Made by a program: the position numbers and the translations under genes
Assembly: GCF_040054535.1 (NCBI RefSeq)
Contig: NC_090780.1
Location: forward strand, 1,208,501 to 1,272,500
Length of the DNA: 64,000 bases
Reading direction: 5' to 3'
DNA from: Antennarius striatus
Lineage: Eukaryota; Chordata; Actinopteri; Lophiiformes; Antennariidae
Shown here: positions 10,755 through 20,214 of the stretch, piece by piece
How the letters are laid out: each line of letters opens with the position of its first letter
How positions within the stretch are numbered: position 1 is the first letter of the stretch
The notes under the pieces: generated by a model
Seen by the model: the letters and a program-made list of their open reading frames with translations, nothing else
Told to the model about the DNA's origin: nothing
Databases searched by the model: none

Positions 10755-11690
10755 CTGGACTCCACGTCTCGTTAGGAGACGTTCTGGTAACATGTGCTAC
10801 CTTCTGACTGTTATTGATCCTTGTGATCAGAAAATGGATCTGTCCTTTTAATGGACGTGTTGTCATGAATGAACTTAAATTGAATCTCTCTGATTTGCCC
10901 AAACTGATCTGGAGTCAGATCCAAATGTTTATCCTTTTTACAAAAGGTTTGCTAAATGTCACAATTTTCCTGTGATGCTTTTATAATCCGTAATGTAATT
11001 GGTCAAATGTGTTGTCATGGTGATAACTGTGACCTCTGGATTAGTAATAATCTGTTGGATCAAACGTCTTCATTGTCCTTTATGTGGACATTTTGTGGTG
11101 ATGGACTTTCCCTCACTGTGTGATGATAGAAGATCAGTTTTAGATCAATCTGTTGATCTCTGATGGTCAAAGGCTTGTTGAACGTCACCCTGTCACAGTT
11201 TCCTAGAGACGCTGTCATGTTTGCATTGAGACAATCAGTTGATTTCAGGTCTTGTTCAGAACCATGTGACCTGTGGTCAGGTCAGGGGGACGACTTGTAC
11301 TTTTGTCCACGAGGACAAACGTGTGAATCCATTTAAAGGCCTGATGGACAGTGAGGACTGTGTCCTCAGAGACTGGACATGGTTTGTCTGTTGTAAAGAC
11401 AGCTGTCCTCTGGTGCGTGTGAGTCCTGGACTCCACGTCTCCTTAGGAGACGCTCTGGTAACATTTGCTACCTTCTGACTGTTATTGATCCTTGTGATCA
11501 GAAAATGGATCTGTCCTTTTAATGGACATGTTGTCATGAATGAACTTAAATTGAATCTCTCTGATTTGCCCAAACTGATCTGTAGAAATGTCCACCTTGT
11601 TGTGATGTATCATCACCTCCAGGTGGAGCTCTCTGACTTCATGTGTCTCATTGTGTCTGCTGGAATAAAAACACCGACACCTGAACATGT
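10755..11690 (+). repeat. Internal duplication in the 3' part of unit A
   Basis: About 160 bp at 10755-10920 ('ggactccacgtctc' to 'cccaaactgatct') is repeated at 11425-11583, about 670 bp apart. Each copy carries the near-palindrome gtctccttaggagac. The same doublet exists in units B and C, so it predates the duplications. AATAAA at 11664-11669 may serve as a poly(A) signal. Confidence 0.8.
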
Positions 11691-11717
11691 GCTGTTCTCC
11701 TGTCACTCTGTCATTGT

Positions 11718-12128
11718 TCACGTCTTCACCATGAAGAAAAACTGACGTTCCGTATTCATGCCATTGATCGAGGCCTCCATCATAGTCCCTGTCTTTGATT
11801 GACACATCAAGACAACATTTAGCACAGACAGTGAGTATAGATCCATAACCAACGTCTGTAGATATAAACTAGGTCTTGTACATTTAGAAATGGAAAGTAT
11901 AAAACAGGAAAGGTCATCATGGGTTAATGGACGCACAAACTCAAACAACGCTCCTGCAGAATGGAGACAATTTGGTGCTGAACAAAAAGTGACGTAGCCT
12001 ATGTATCCTGGAAAGATAGCTTTATAACATACAAGAAGGCTCTCTGTAGAAATAGAAATGTTCACTAAAATAACAGAGTAGTCATAAAATTTCTTTTCAG
12101 CACCATAGCCAGGCTGATTAAGAAACAC
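11718..12128 (-). other. Open frame of 136 codons shared with unit B
   Basis: Minus-strand ORF; about 115 codons are conserved at 26565-26912 (+) with two or so replacements. An acceptor-like 'ttctacag' precedes the shared part. No domain is recognised and recent duplication alone could keep it open, so I do not call it a gene. Confidence 0.2.
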
Positions 12129-12317
12129 AACAGTGTTGAACTAAAGTAATACAATATTCAATATTTACAATAAAAACGTGTTTTCATAGATGCTTTTAGC
12201 TGAAAGTCAAACACAAGCTTCAGCTGCAACTCTTCAAAACAAATTGTAAAATAACAGAGAGCTTTGCTTCCTCAAATAGTCCAAAAATAACATTGAGAGA
12301 CAACTGAGATGTAATCA

Positions 12318-12461
12318 AACTTTATTCAGTGATCAGTGTCAGGGTCATCTCCAGCTCTCCAGGGGTCCAAGCGATGGTGTGGTTGAGCTTCAAATGTACC
12401 TGATGGATGGTGAATTCACATAGCTTCTCTTCTCTTATCATTTCAGCCCTGATCTTCTGTA
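12318..12461 (-). pseudogene. Possible orphan terminal exon
   Basis: Minus strand: an acceptor-like 'tatatatacag' is followed by an open frame KIRAEMIREEKLCEFTIHQV, then LKLNHTIAWTPGELEMT, and a stop immediately overlapping AATAAAG. The exon-like layout with a poly(A) hexamer is suggestive, but no upstream exon is visible: the DNA upstream is a Tc1-like fragment and LINEs. Family not recognised. Confidence 0.3.
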
Positions 12462-12829
12462 TATATAGACCTACATAAATAGAGGACTTAATACACTTTT
12501 AAAACATTTACAATATGGTATCTTTAATTTGTCTTACTGCTCATCAATGGGGATTCATCGCTCTGCAGTTGAACCGAATCATCTCGTCATGACGATAAAA
12601 TCTCATTGTTGTCTTCCTCACCATAAAACAGCTCCACAGCTGCTCAACGTTCAACGATCTCCTGGTTTTTGTCTCCAAACACTCTGGCTTCATCTAATTT
12701 CTTCTTTCAGTCTCTGTTAGCAGCTGACCGCCACTAACCGGTCGCACGCTGATCACGTTGTGACACCATCAGATTAACAAAGAATGTTATAGAAATGATC
12801 TCAGGTTGTATGAATGCATACCAAAAGAA

Positions 12830-12976
12830 TGTAAAATTTGCAAAAAAAATCAATGAATTTTGATATGCTTGTAAGTGAGATAATGAGGGAATCACACACA
12901 CCTGGCCGTGGAACAGCTGAGCAGCCAATTGTCCAATTACTTTTGGTCCCTTAAAAAGTGGGAGGCACATATAGAA
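12830..12976 (+). mobile_element. Tc1/mariner-like transposon fragment
   Basis: 'ccaattacttttggtccctt' followed by 'aaaaagtgggaggcacata' matches the 3' part of a widespread fish Tc1-like element as I recall it. It is broken by the LINE nest immediately to the right. Confidence 0.55.
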
Positions 12977-12990
12977 ACTTCAGGCAAGGA

Positions 12991-14038
12991 GAAGGAATGT
13001 TCCATCCTTCCCTCACTTGTGAACAAGACCCCAAGATGCTTAAACTCCTCCACTTGGGGCAAAGACTCTCCACCGACCTGAAGAGGGCACACTGCCCTCT
13101 TCAGGTCGAGAACTATGGCCTCGGATTTAGAGGTGCTGATCCTCATCCCACTCGCATAGCACAAACTGTCCCAGTACACGCTGAAGGTCCAGGTTTGATG
13201 AGGCCAACAGGACAACATCGTCTGCAAAAAGCAGAGATGAAATCCTTTGGTCCCCAAACCGGACCCCCTCCGGATCCTGGCTGCACCTAGAAATTCTGTC
13301 CATAAAGATCATGAACAGAACCGGTGATAGAGGACAGCCCTGCCAAAGTCCAACATGTACCTTGAACAGGTCTGACTTACTGCCGGCAATGCGAACCAAA
13401 CTCTGGCTTCGGTAATACAGGAACCGGACAGCCCTCAGCAAAGGGCCCCGGAACCCAGACTCCTGAAGCACTCCCTACAAGATACCATGAGGGACACGAT
13501 CGAATGCCTTCTCCAGATCCACAAAACACATGTGGACTGGTTGGGCAAACACCCATGAACCCTCGAGCACTCGATGTAGAGTGTAGAGCTGGTCCAGTGT
13601 TCCACGACCGGGACGAAAGCCACATTGTTCCTCCTGAATCCATGGTTCGACTGTAGGTCTAATCCTCCTCTCCAGAACCCTGGAATAGACTTTCTCCTGG
13701 AGGCTGAGGAGTGTGATCCCCCTATAGTTGGAACACACCCTCTGGTCCCCCTTTTTGAAAAGAGGGACCACCACCCTGGTCTGCCAATCCAGAGGTACTG
13801 TCCCCGACTGTCATGTGATGTTACAGAGACGTGTCAACCATGACAGTCCCTGCACATCCAGACACTTGAGGTACTCAGGGTGAATCTCATCCACCTCCAG
13901 TGCCTTGCCACCAAGGAGTTTGGCAACCACCTCGGTGACTTCAGCTTGGGTTCTGGACGAGTCCACCTCTGAGACTTCAGCCTTTGTCTCCACTGTGTAA
14001 AATATTTTAGCAGGATTGAGTTCTCCACCTGTAATGTA
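12991..14038 (-). mobile_element. Rex3 (RTE-clade) LINE fragment, reverse transcriptase part
   Basis: Minus-strand peptides match the Rex3 RT domain: KLLGGKALEVDEIHPEYLK; VVPLFKKGDQRVCSNYRGIT; QCGFRPGRGTLDQLYTL; CFVDLEKAFDRVPHGIL; GCPLSPVLFMIFMDR; SLLFADDVVLLAS; and VEEFKHLGVLFTSEGRM. The fragment is truncated at both ends and carries frameshifts, so it is dead. A 14-bp direct repeat 'acttcaggcaagga' at 12977-12990 and 22426-22439 brackets it with its nested inserts and may be its target-site duplication. Confidence 0.85.
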
Positions 14039-14067
14039 GCCACAAGAGGACACAAGCCAGTGTCTTA

Positions 14068-15142
14068 TTGTGCCGGTCCCAAGCCCGGATAAATACAGAG
14101 GGTTGCGTCAGGAAGGGCATCCGGCGTAAAACTTTTGCCAAATCAAAGATGCGAATCAAACCTATGACTTCCATACCGGATCGGTCGAGGCCAGGGTTAA
14201 CAACGACCGCCATCGGCGCTGTTGACCTACAGGGCGCCGGTGGAAATTGGATTACTGTTGGTCGAAGAAGGAGAGGAGGAAAGTGCGTTCGCACGAAGAA
14301 AGAGAAGAGGAACACCAAGAGTATAGGACTGAGAGTAGGGACGTTGAATGTTGGAACTATGACAGGAAAAGGTAGAGAGTTGGTTGACATGATACAGAGA
14401 AGGAAGGTAGACATACTGTGTGTCCAGGAGACCAGGTGGAAAGGTAGCAAGGCTAGAAGTTTAGGAGCAGGGTTCAAGTTGTTCTATCATGGTGTAGATG
14501 GGAAGAGAAATGGAGGAGGAGTTATCTTGAAGGAGGAGTTTGTTAGGAATGTCCTGGAGGTCAAAAGAGTGTCAGATAGAGTGATGAGTCTGAAGCTAGA
14601 AATAGAAGGTGTGATGTTCAATGTTGTTAGTGGGTATGCTCCACAGGTAGGATGTGAGCTGGAGGAGAAGGAGAAATTCTGGTCAGAGCATGCCTAGAAG
14701 TGAGAGAGTTGTCATTGGAGCAGACTTCAATGGACATGTTGGTGCAGGAAACAGAGGTGATGAGGAGTTGATGGGCAGGTTTGGTATCCAGGAGAGGAAC
14801 GCAGAAGGACAGATGGTGGTTGACTTTGCAAAAAGGATGGAAATGGCTGTAGTGAATACTTTCTTCCAGAAGAGGCAGGAACATAGAGTGACCTATAAGA
14901 GTGGCGGTAGGAGCACACAGGTAGACTACATCTTGTGTAGACGGTGTAACCTGAAGGAGATCAGTGACTGTAAAGTAGTGGTAGGTGAGAGTGTAGCCAA
15001 ACAGCATAGGATGGTGGTGTGTAGGATGACTCTGGTGGTGAGGAAGATCAAGAGGGCAAAGGCAGAGCAGAAGACGAAATGGTGGAAGCTGAAAAAGGAA
15101 GAGTGTTGCATGACTTTTAGGAAGGAGTTAAGACAGGCCCTT
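14068..15142 (+). pseudogene. RTE-X/Expander-like ORF, endonuclease part
   Basis: APE-type endonuclease motifs are plain: VGTLNVGTMTGKGRELVDM, CVQETRWKG, VVSGYAPQVG, VIGADFNGHVG, QVDYILCRR and HRMVVCRM. The frame shifts once near 14655-14697 (before RVVIGADFNG). The reading frame stops at ...FRKELRQAL where the L2 element was inserted; it resumes at 20215 with GGKEVLPNDW. This part would nick target DNA during target-primed reverse transcription. Not functional now. Confidence 0.85.
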
Positions 15143-15305
15143 TAATCGATGAGCGGGTCACTGTCGTGTGTGTGTGGATTGGATCCTGAGGCGGTGACGT
15201 ATTTCCGGTATCTCTGTATCTGTTTTTCACTGTTTTCATCTGTTCTGCTCTCGCTCTGTCTTTCTGTTTAAACATTGTTCTTTTTATTACTGTTTAATCA
15301 CTATT

Positions 15306-16192
15306 ATGGCTTGTTCTAGTTGCTCAGAAGTTCTAGTCAGGATGTCTCTGCTAGAGAGACGTGTCCGTGAGCTAGAGCAGCTCTTAGCAGGTAATGATAG
15401 CATAGTTAGCACGGACACTGCAGCTAGCGTTAGCTGCCAGGACGTTAGCACGCCCGTTAGGCCCAGTGAGAGTTTATCCTCGTCGGCAGTGGCTCCGCAG
15501 TTTGTCACTGTGGATCGGTGGGGGGGGAGCCGCCGGGGCCGGCGGTCTGGTAAGCAGACCGGTCTGGCTCGTCTCCCCCGGCGGCTGGCCGGTCTGCGGT
15601 CCCGGCTCGCTCGGTTTCCTCGGCCCCGGCCTCCCCCTCTTCCGCCCGCGGGGCTAAACCCGGTCAGCCTAGACAGAGTAGCACGTTAGTCATAGGCGAC
15701 TCCATTACCCGCAATATTAGACTAGTGACGCCAGCAACAGTACGCTGTCTACCAGGGGCCAGAGCTCCCGACATAGAAGCTAACCTCAGGGTGCTGGCAT
15801 CAGCTAGGGAGAAGGGCAGTCAGAAACACTCCACCAGTCCACCTAGGAACATTATTATTCATGTTGGCACCAATGACATTAGGCTCCGGCAGTCAGAGGT
15901 GACAAAGAATAGCTTGGTTAGGGCTCTGGACTGCGCTAGGGAGATGTGTCGGCATCCAGTAATAGTCTCTGGCCTCTTGCCTGTGCGGGGGAATGATGAG
16001 ACTTATAGCAGACTAACAGCTTTGAACCGCTGGCTGGCGCGCTACTGTAGGGAACAGGGTTTAGGCTTCGTAGATAACTGGCCTTCCTTCTGGGGCCGCC
16101 CCGAGCTGCTGAGAGCTGACGGCCTGCATCCTACTGGGGCAGGGGCAGCTCTTTTATCCAGGAATATAGACAGGACCTTACAGCGTCTTTAA
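15306..16192 (+). CDS. L2 LINE ORF1: coiled-coil and SGNH esterase-like domains
   Basis: The first frame (15306-15689) begins MACSSCSEVLVRMSLLERRV with a leucine-heptad coiled coil, then a Gly/Arg/Pro-rich stretch. The second frame (about 15640-16192) holds an esterase-like domain: LVIGDSITRNIRL (GDS block), IIIHVGTNDIRL (GTND block), FVDNWPSFWG and ADGLHPTGAGAALLS (DxxHP block). These are the catalytic blocks of SGNH hydrolases, known in CR1/L2 ORF1 proteins. One frame change separates the two halves, so this ORF1 is probably broken unless the assembly has an indel in the GC-rich stretch at about 15520-15650. Confidence 0.75.
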
Positions 16193-16220
16193 CAATAGCC
16201 ATACAGCGCTCGGGCTGCAG

Positions 16221-19200
16221 GTGATTAGAGAGCCTGCTAGGGTAGTTGTTGATGCGGTTGTGGAGTCTAGACTAGGAAACCATCAGACTGATGGAATAGT
16301 TAGTGACGTTGAGACTGTCTCCTTCCCTCAGATTTTTAATAAAATGGCCCGGGACATTACCCATGTGAATCTTACTTCTGCTCTTATCACCATTGACAAG
16401 GTACTGTTCAGTGAAGCACCTGATCAGGTTATCCAAGACTCTATACCTGAAAGCATCCCAGTTATTGTATCACATCGTGTTTATAGGTCTTTACCTCCCA
16501 GATTTATTGAAACGCGGCATCTGATTAAGATTAATACATCCTCAGCTGTTAAACCGTCTAACAATCATGTTAGTGACACTACCACATTTCAATTTGGCCT
16601 TTTAAATATTAGATCAATGTCATCGAAGGCCTTGCTTGTGAACGATTTAATTCTTCAGCATGGCCTGGATATGATTGCTCTATGTGAAACATGGCTAAAA
16701 CCAAATGTCTTCTTACCGTTAAATGAAGCTTCACCACCTGATTTTACATATGCTCATGCCGCAAGGGCTGATAAACAGGGTGGAGGTGTTGCTTTAGTCT
16801 ACAAATCTATTCTGAACCTGACTTCTAATCTAGATATTCATTTTACATCTTTTGAGGCTCTTGTTCTAAAACCATCGCCTACAGCTGTAAACAGCAGGCT
16901 TTATCTTGTAGTAGTCTATAGACCGCCTGGTCCCTATTCTTTATTCTTAGAAGAATTTGGTGAATTCATTTCGGATCTAATTACTCAATCTGATGAGGTT
17001 ATGGTGACAGGTGATTTTAACATTCATTTAAATAACCCTAGTGATCCTTTGTGTAAAGCTTTCCTAACCCTCCTGGACATGTTAGGTTTCACTCAGTGGG
17101 TTCATGAAGCAACTCATTCCAATGGTAATACCCTAGATCTGATTCTATCACGTGGTATAAATGTTACTGCTGTGACTGTCTCTCCTCTTACGTCAGTGAT
17201 ATCTGACCATTTTCTTACTACTTTTAAAGCAGCCTTTACTTGTCAAAATAGCATTACTCCTGATTTAGTCACTACTCGCCATATCGGCTTGTCAACGGTA
17301 TCTAAACTTAGTGAGCTTCTACCTGAGGTATTGACTCCTTTTACTGTAGCAACAGGATCAATCGAAAATTACACTAGTGATCTAAACTCAGCTCTTTCTA
17401 GTCTGTTGGACTCAGTTGCACCTCTAAAAACTAAAACCATAGGGGTGCGCAGGTCTACACCATGGTTTAACGAGGAGACACGCGCTCTCAGACGGGCCTA
17501 TAGGAGTTTAGAGCGCAGGTGGCGTAAATCTAAATCTAAATCATGCTACATCTCTTGGCACGAGTGTGTCTTAAATTACAAACGTGCTCTGTCCACCGCT
17601 AAAGCTGCCTATTTCTCCAGATTAATAAGTAAAAATAAACACAACCCTCGATTTCTGTTTAATACTGTAGCCAGATTGACCCAGAAACAGCCAACGGCAA
17701 GCAGCTTGTTATTGGCGGCTGATGATTTCCAAGATTTTTTCTGCCGTAAGATTGATAACATTAGACATGAAATTACTTCTTCAGCTTCACCTGGATCAAA
17801 ATTTGATGTGGTTCCTTCTCTGGGTGTTAAAACCCAACTTCTCTCTTTAACACACTTTGAGAATGTCTCTCTGGTAGAATTATCGAAGTTGGTCTCAATC
17901 TCCAAACCTACTACATGCCTCTTAGACCCTCTCCCTGCTAAATTAGTTAAAGAATTATGGCCATTGCTGGGCCCTACTATGTTAAATGTAGTTAATCTTT
18001 CTCTTGCAACCGGTGTTGTTCCCATTAGCTTTAAAGCGGCCGTAGTTAAACCTCTGCTTAAAAAGCCACATCTCGACCAAGAGTCTTTAAATAATTATAG
18101 ACCAGTTTCTAACCTTCCATTCTTATCTAAAATACTAGAAAGGGTAGTATCTCAACAGCTCTTAGATTATTTATCATTAAGCGGTCTTTTCGAACCATTC
18201 CAATCAGCTTTTCGGGCCCGCCATTCCACTGAAACAGCACTTACCAAAGTTGTGAATGATCTCCTATTAAATCTGGACTCTGATACCACTTCTGTTCTCC
18301 TACTTTTGGATCTTAGTGCAGCATTTGATACTATAGATCACTGTATACTCCTTGACCGACTGGAGAGACAGTTTGGTGTCTGTGAGTTAGCTCTGGCTTG
18401 GTTAAAATCTTATCTATCTGATAGGACACAATGTGTCTCCTACAATAATAAAACTTCTGCCTTCTCCGACATCAAATATGGCGTACCTCAGGGGTCTGTC
18501 CTTGGTCCTCTACTATTCTCCCTGTATGTTGCACCTCTTGGTCAAATTATACGCAGCTTTGGAATAAGTTTCCACTGTTATGCTGATGACACACAACTTT
18601 ATATGCCCATAAAAGCAGATGATCGATCTGAATTGATTAAACTAGAGGCCTGTCTTTCTGCTGTGAATAGTTGGATGTCCAGTAATTTCTTGCTCCTAAA
18701 CCCAGACAAAACTGAAATGTTAATCATTGGCCCTGCGCGACATATAAACCAATTTCAACACCTAACAATATCTGTAGATAACTGTCTTATAACCCATAGT
18801 TCAACAGTCAAGAACCTTGGAGTAACGTTAGATTCAACTCTTGCCTTTGACCAGGATATTAAAGAGGTGACAAAGATCGCCTTCTTTCATCTACGTAATA
18901 TTTCCAAAATTAGGTCCTCTTTAGCCATGGCTGATGCAGAAATTTTGATTCATGCCTTTGTGTCCTCTAGACTTGACTCTTGTAATGTTCTGTTATCAGG
19001 GTTGCCTCGGTCTAGAACTAGGGGCCTTCAGATGGTTCAGAACACAGCAGCAAGAATATTAACTAAAACTAGGAAATTTGACCATATCACCCCAGTTTTG
19101 GCTGCATTACACTGGCTCCCGATTCATGTTAGATCCGATTTTAAGGTACTCTTATTAACATACAAAAGCATTAATGGGCTTGCTCCAACCTATCTGTCTG

Positions 19201-19421
19201 ATCTTGTTAAACCTTACACGCCGACTAGGGCTCTCCGCTCTCAGAATACTGGTCTCTTGTGTGTTCCTAGATTTAAAAAGAAGTCAGCTGGCCAGAGGGC
19301 CTTCTCCTATCGTGCCCCTTTCTTGTGGAATAACCTCCCTATAAATATTAGACAGTCTGAATCTGTAAATGTCTTTAAATCTAGACTCAAAACATATCTG
19401 TTCGACCTAACATATAAGTAA
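16221..19421 (+). CDS. L2 LINE ORF2: endonuclease-reverse transcriptase, intact
   Basis: One open frame of 1066 codons. The N-terminal third is an APE-type endonuclease: FGLLNIRSMSSKA, DMIALCETWLKPN, GGGVALVYK, VVYRPPGPYS, VMVTGDFNIHL, TLDLILSRG and SDHFLTTF. The central part is the RT: NNYRPVSNLPFLSKILERV, FQSAFRARHSTETAL, LLLDLSAAFDTIDH (first catalytic Asp), YGVPQGSVLGPLLFSLYV, HCYADDTQLYM (catalytic YADD), LNPDKTEMLIIG and VKNLGVTLDS. All key residues are present. The listed first codon is GTG; the first ATG of the frame is downstream at about 16344 (NKMARD), or translation may reinitiate after ORF1. It makes element DNA at the nicked target site. Confidence 0.92.
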   Translation: MIREPARVVVDAVVESRLGNHQTDGIVSDVETVSFPQIFNKMARDITHVNLTSALITIDKVLFSEAPDQVIQDSIPESIPVIVSHRVYRSLPPRFIETRHLIKINTSSAVKPSNNHVSDTTTFQFGLLNIRSMSSKALLVNDLILQHGLDMIALCETWLKPNVFLPLNEASPPDFTYAHAARADKQGGGVALVYKSILNLTSNLDIHFTSFEALVLKPSPTAVNSRLYLVVVYRPPGPYSLFLEEFGEFISDLITQSDEVMVTGDFNIHLNNPSDPLCKAFLTLLDMLGFTQWVHEATHSNGNTLDLILSRGINVTAVTVSPLTSVISDHFLTTFKAAFTCQNSITPDLVTTRHIGLSTVSKLSELLPEVLTPFTVATGSIENYTSDLNSALSSLLDSVAPLKTKTIGVRRSTPWFNEETRALRRAYRSLERRWRKSKSKSCYISWHECVLNYKRALSTAKAAYFSRLISKNKHNPRFLFNTVARLTQKQPTASSLLLAADDFQDFFCRKIDNIRHEITSSASPGSKFDVVPSLGVKTQLLSLTHFENVSLVELSKLVSISKPTTCLLDPLPAKLVKELWPLLGPTMLNVVNLSLATGVVPISFKAAVVKPLLKKPHLDQESLNNYRPVSNLPFLSKILERVVSQQLLDYLSLSGLFEPFQSAFRARHSTETALTKVVNDLLLNLDSDTTSVLLLLDLSAAFDTIDHCILLDRLERQFGVCELALAWLKSYLSDRTQCVSYNNKTSAFSDIKYGVPQGSVLGPLLFSLYVAPLGQIIRSFGISFHCYADDTQLYMPIKADDRSELIKLEACLSAVNSWMSSNFLLLNPDKTEMLIIGPARHINQFQHLTISVDNCLITHSSTVKNLGVTLDSTLAFDQDIKEVTKIAFFHLRNISKIRSSLAMADAEILIHAFVSSRLDSCNVLLSGLPRSRTRGLQMVQNTAARILTKTRKFDHITPVLAALHWLPIHVRSDFKVLLLTYKSINGLAPTYLSDLVKPYTPTRALRSQNTGLLCVPRFKKKSAGQRAFSYRAPFLWNNLPINIRQSESVNVFKSRLKTYLFDLTYK

Positions 19422-20214
19422 TATCGGGGATGGCGGTCTCAATGTTTAGGTTTAGCCTAGTCCTGCCGACGAGTCATAGGATTTCTTAGTTAGGCCCCTG
19501 CCTCCCATTAATCCTCTGCTATTCTGGTCCCTCTAGCACCACTCTCGCCCTGTTCTCTCTGTCTCTCTCCCTTCTTCTGCTGTTCTCTCTCACAGGCCTC
19601 TGTGTGGTGGATCATCGGCAATCGGCTACCTCTGTCTGCTTCCATGGCTGGCGATAGCACAAGCTGTACAGTGGTCCTGTTTCACCATCCACTAGGGGAG
19701 TGCTGGTTCTGCCTCATTTGGTTCTGCTGTGGTTTTGGGGTTTTGCCAGAGTAACCTTGACTTTAACTTTTTTGAGCTGAATGACTTAGGCACTGTCTGG
19801 TCTGTCCTCAGAGTGGTGGATCCTCGGCAATCGGTGACCTCTGTGTGCTTCATCGGCTGGTGGTGACTCGCTCTACTGGATGGATCGGCATGCCTTTGTT
19901 ATACATTTATTGTTACTGTTATTATTATTGTGTTGTTAATCTGTACATGCGGTATCTATTGCTTCGTCTGTCCACTCCTGGAAGAGGGGTCCCTCCTCTG
20001 CAGTCTTCCTGAGGTCTCTCCCAACCATTTTTTCCCCTGTTAAAAGGGTTTTGGGGGGAGTTGTTCCTTATCCGATGCAAGGGTCGCACTGCTTGCAGTG
20101 CACAAAGGTCAGAGGGATATCGTCCGTGTGCAGATTGTAAAGCCCTTTGAGACATTGTTTGTGAATCTGGGCTATATAAAAATAAATAAACTTGAAACTT
20201 GAAACTTGAAACTT

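Larger units (their letters stand above)
9185..12150 (+). repeat. Segmental duplication unit A (her gene plus flanks)
   Basis: About 3 kb matches unit B (26478-29545, inverted) and unit C (33085-35780, direct). It spans the upstream RBPJ block, promoter, her gene and about 1.5 kb of 3' sequence. Unit A lacks about 200 bp present in B and C near 9600. It also lacks the 176-bp insertion that B and C share. Confidence 0.9.
15143..20214 (+). mobile_element. Full-length L2/Maui-like LINE (CR1-L2 group)
   Basis: A 5.07-kb element with 5' leader, ORF1 (coiled-coil plus SGNH-esterase-like domain), an intact ORF2, and a 3' tail of 'acttgaa' repeats. It sits exactly between codons RQAL and GGKE of the RTE-X ORF. 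The target duplication is at most a few bases ('ctt'), as is common for this group. It is the youngest layer of the nest. Confidence 0.88.
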
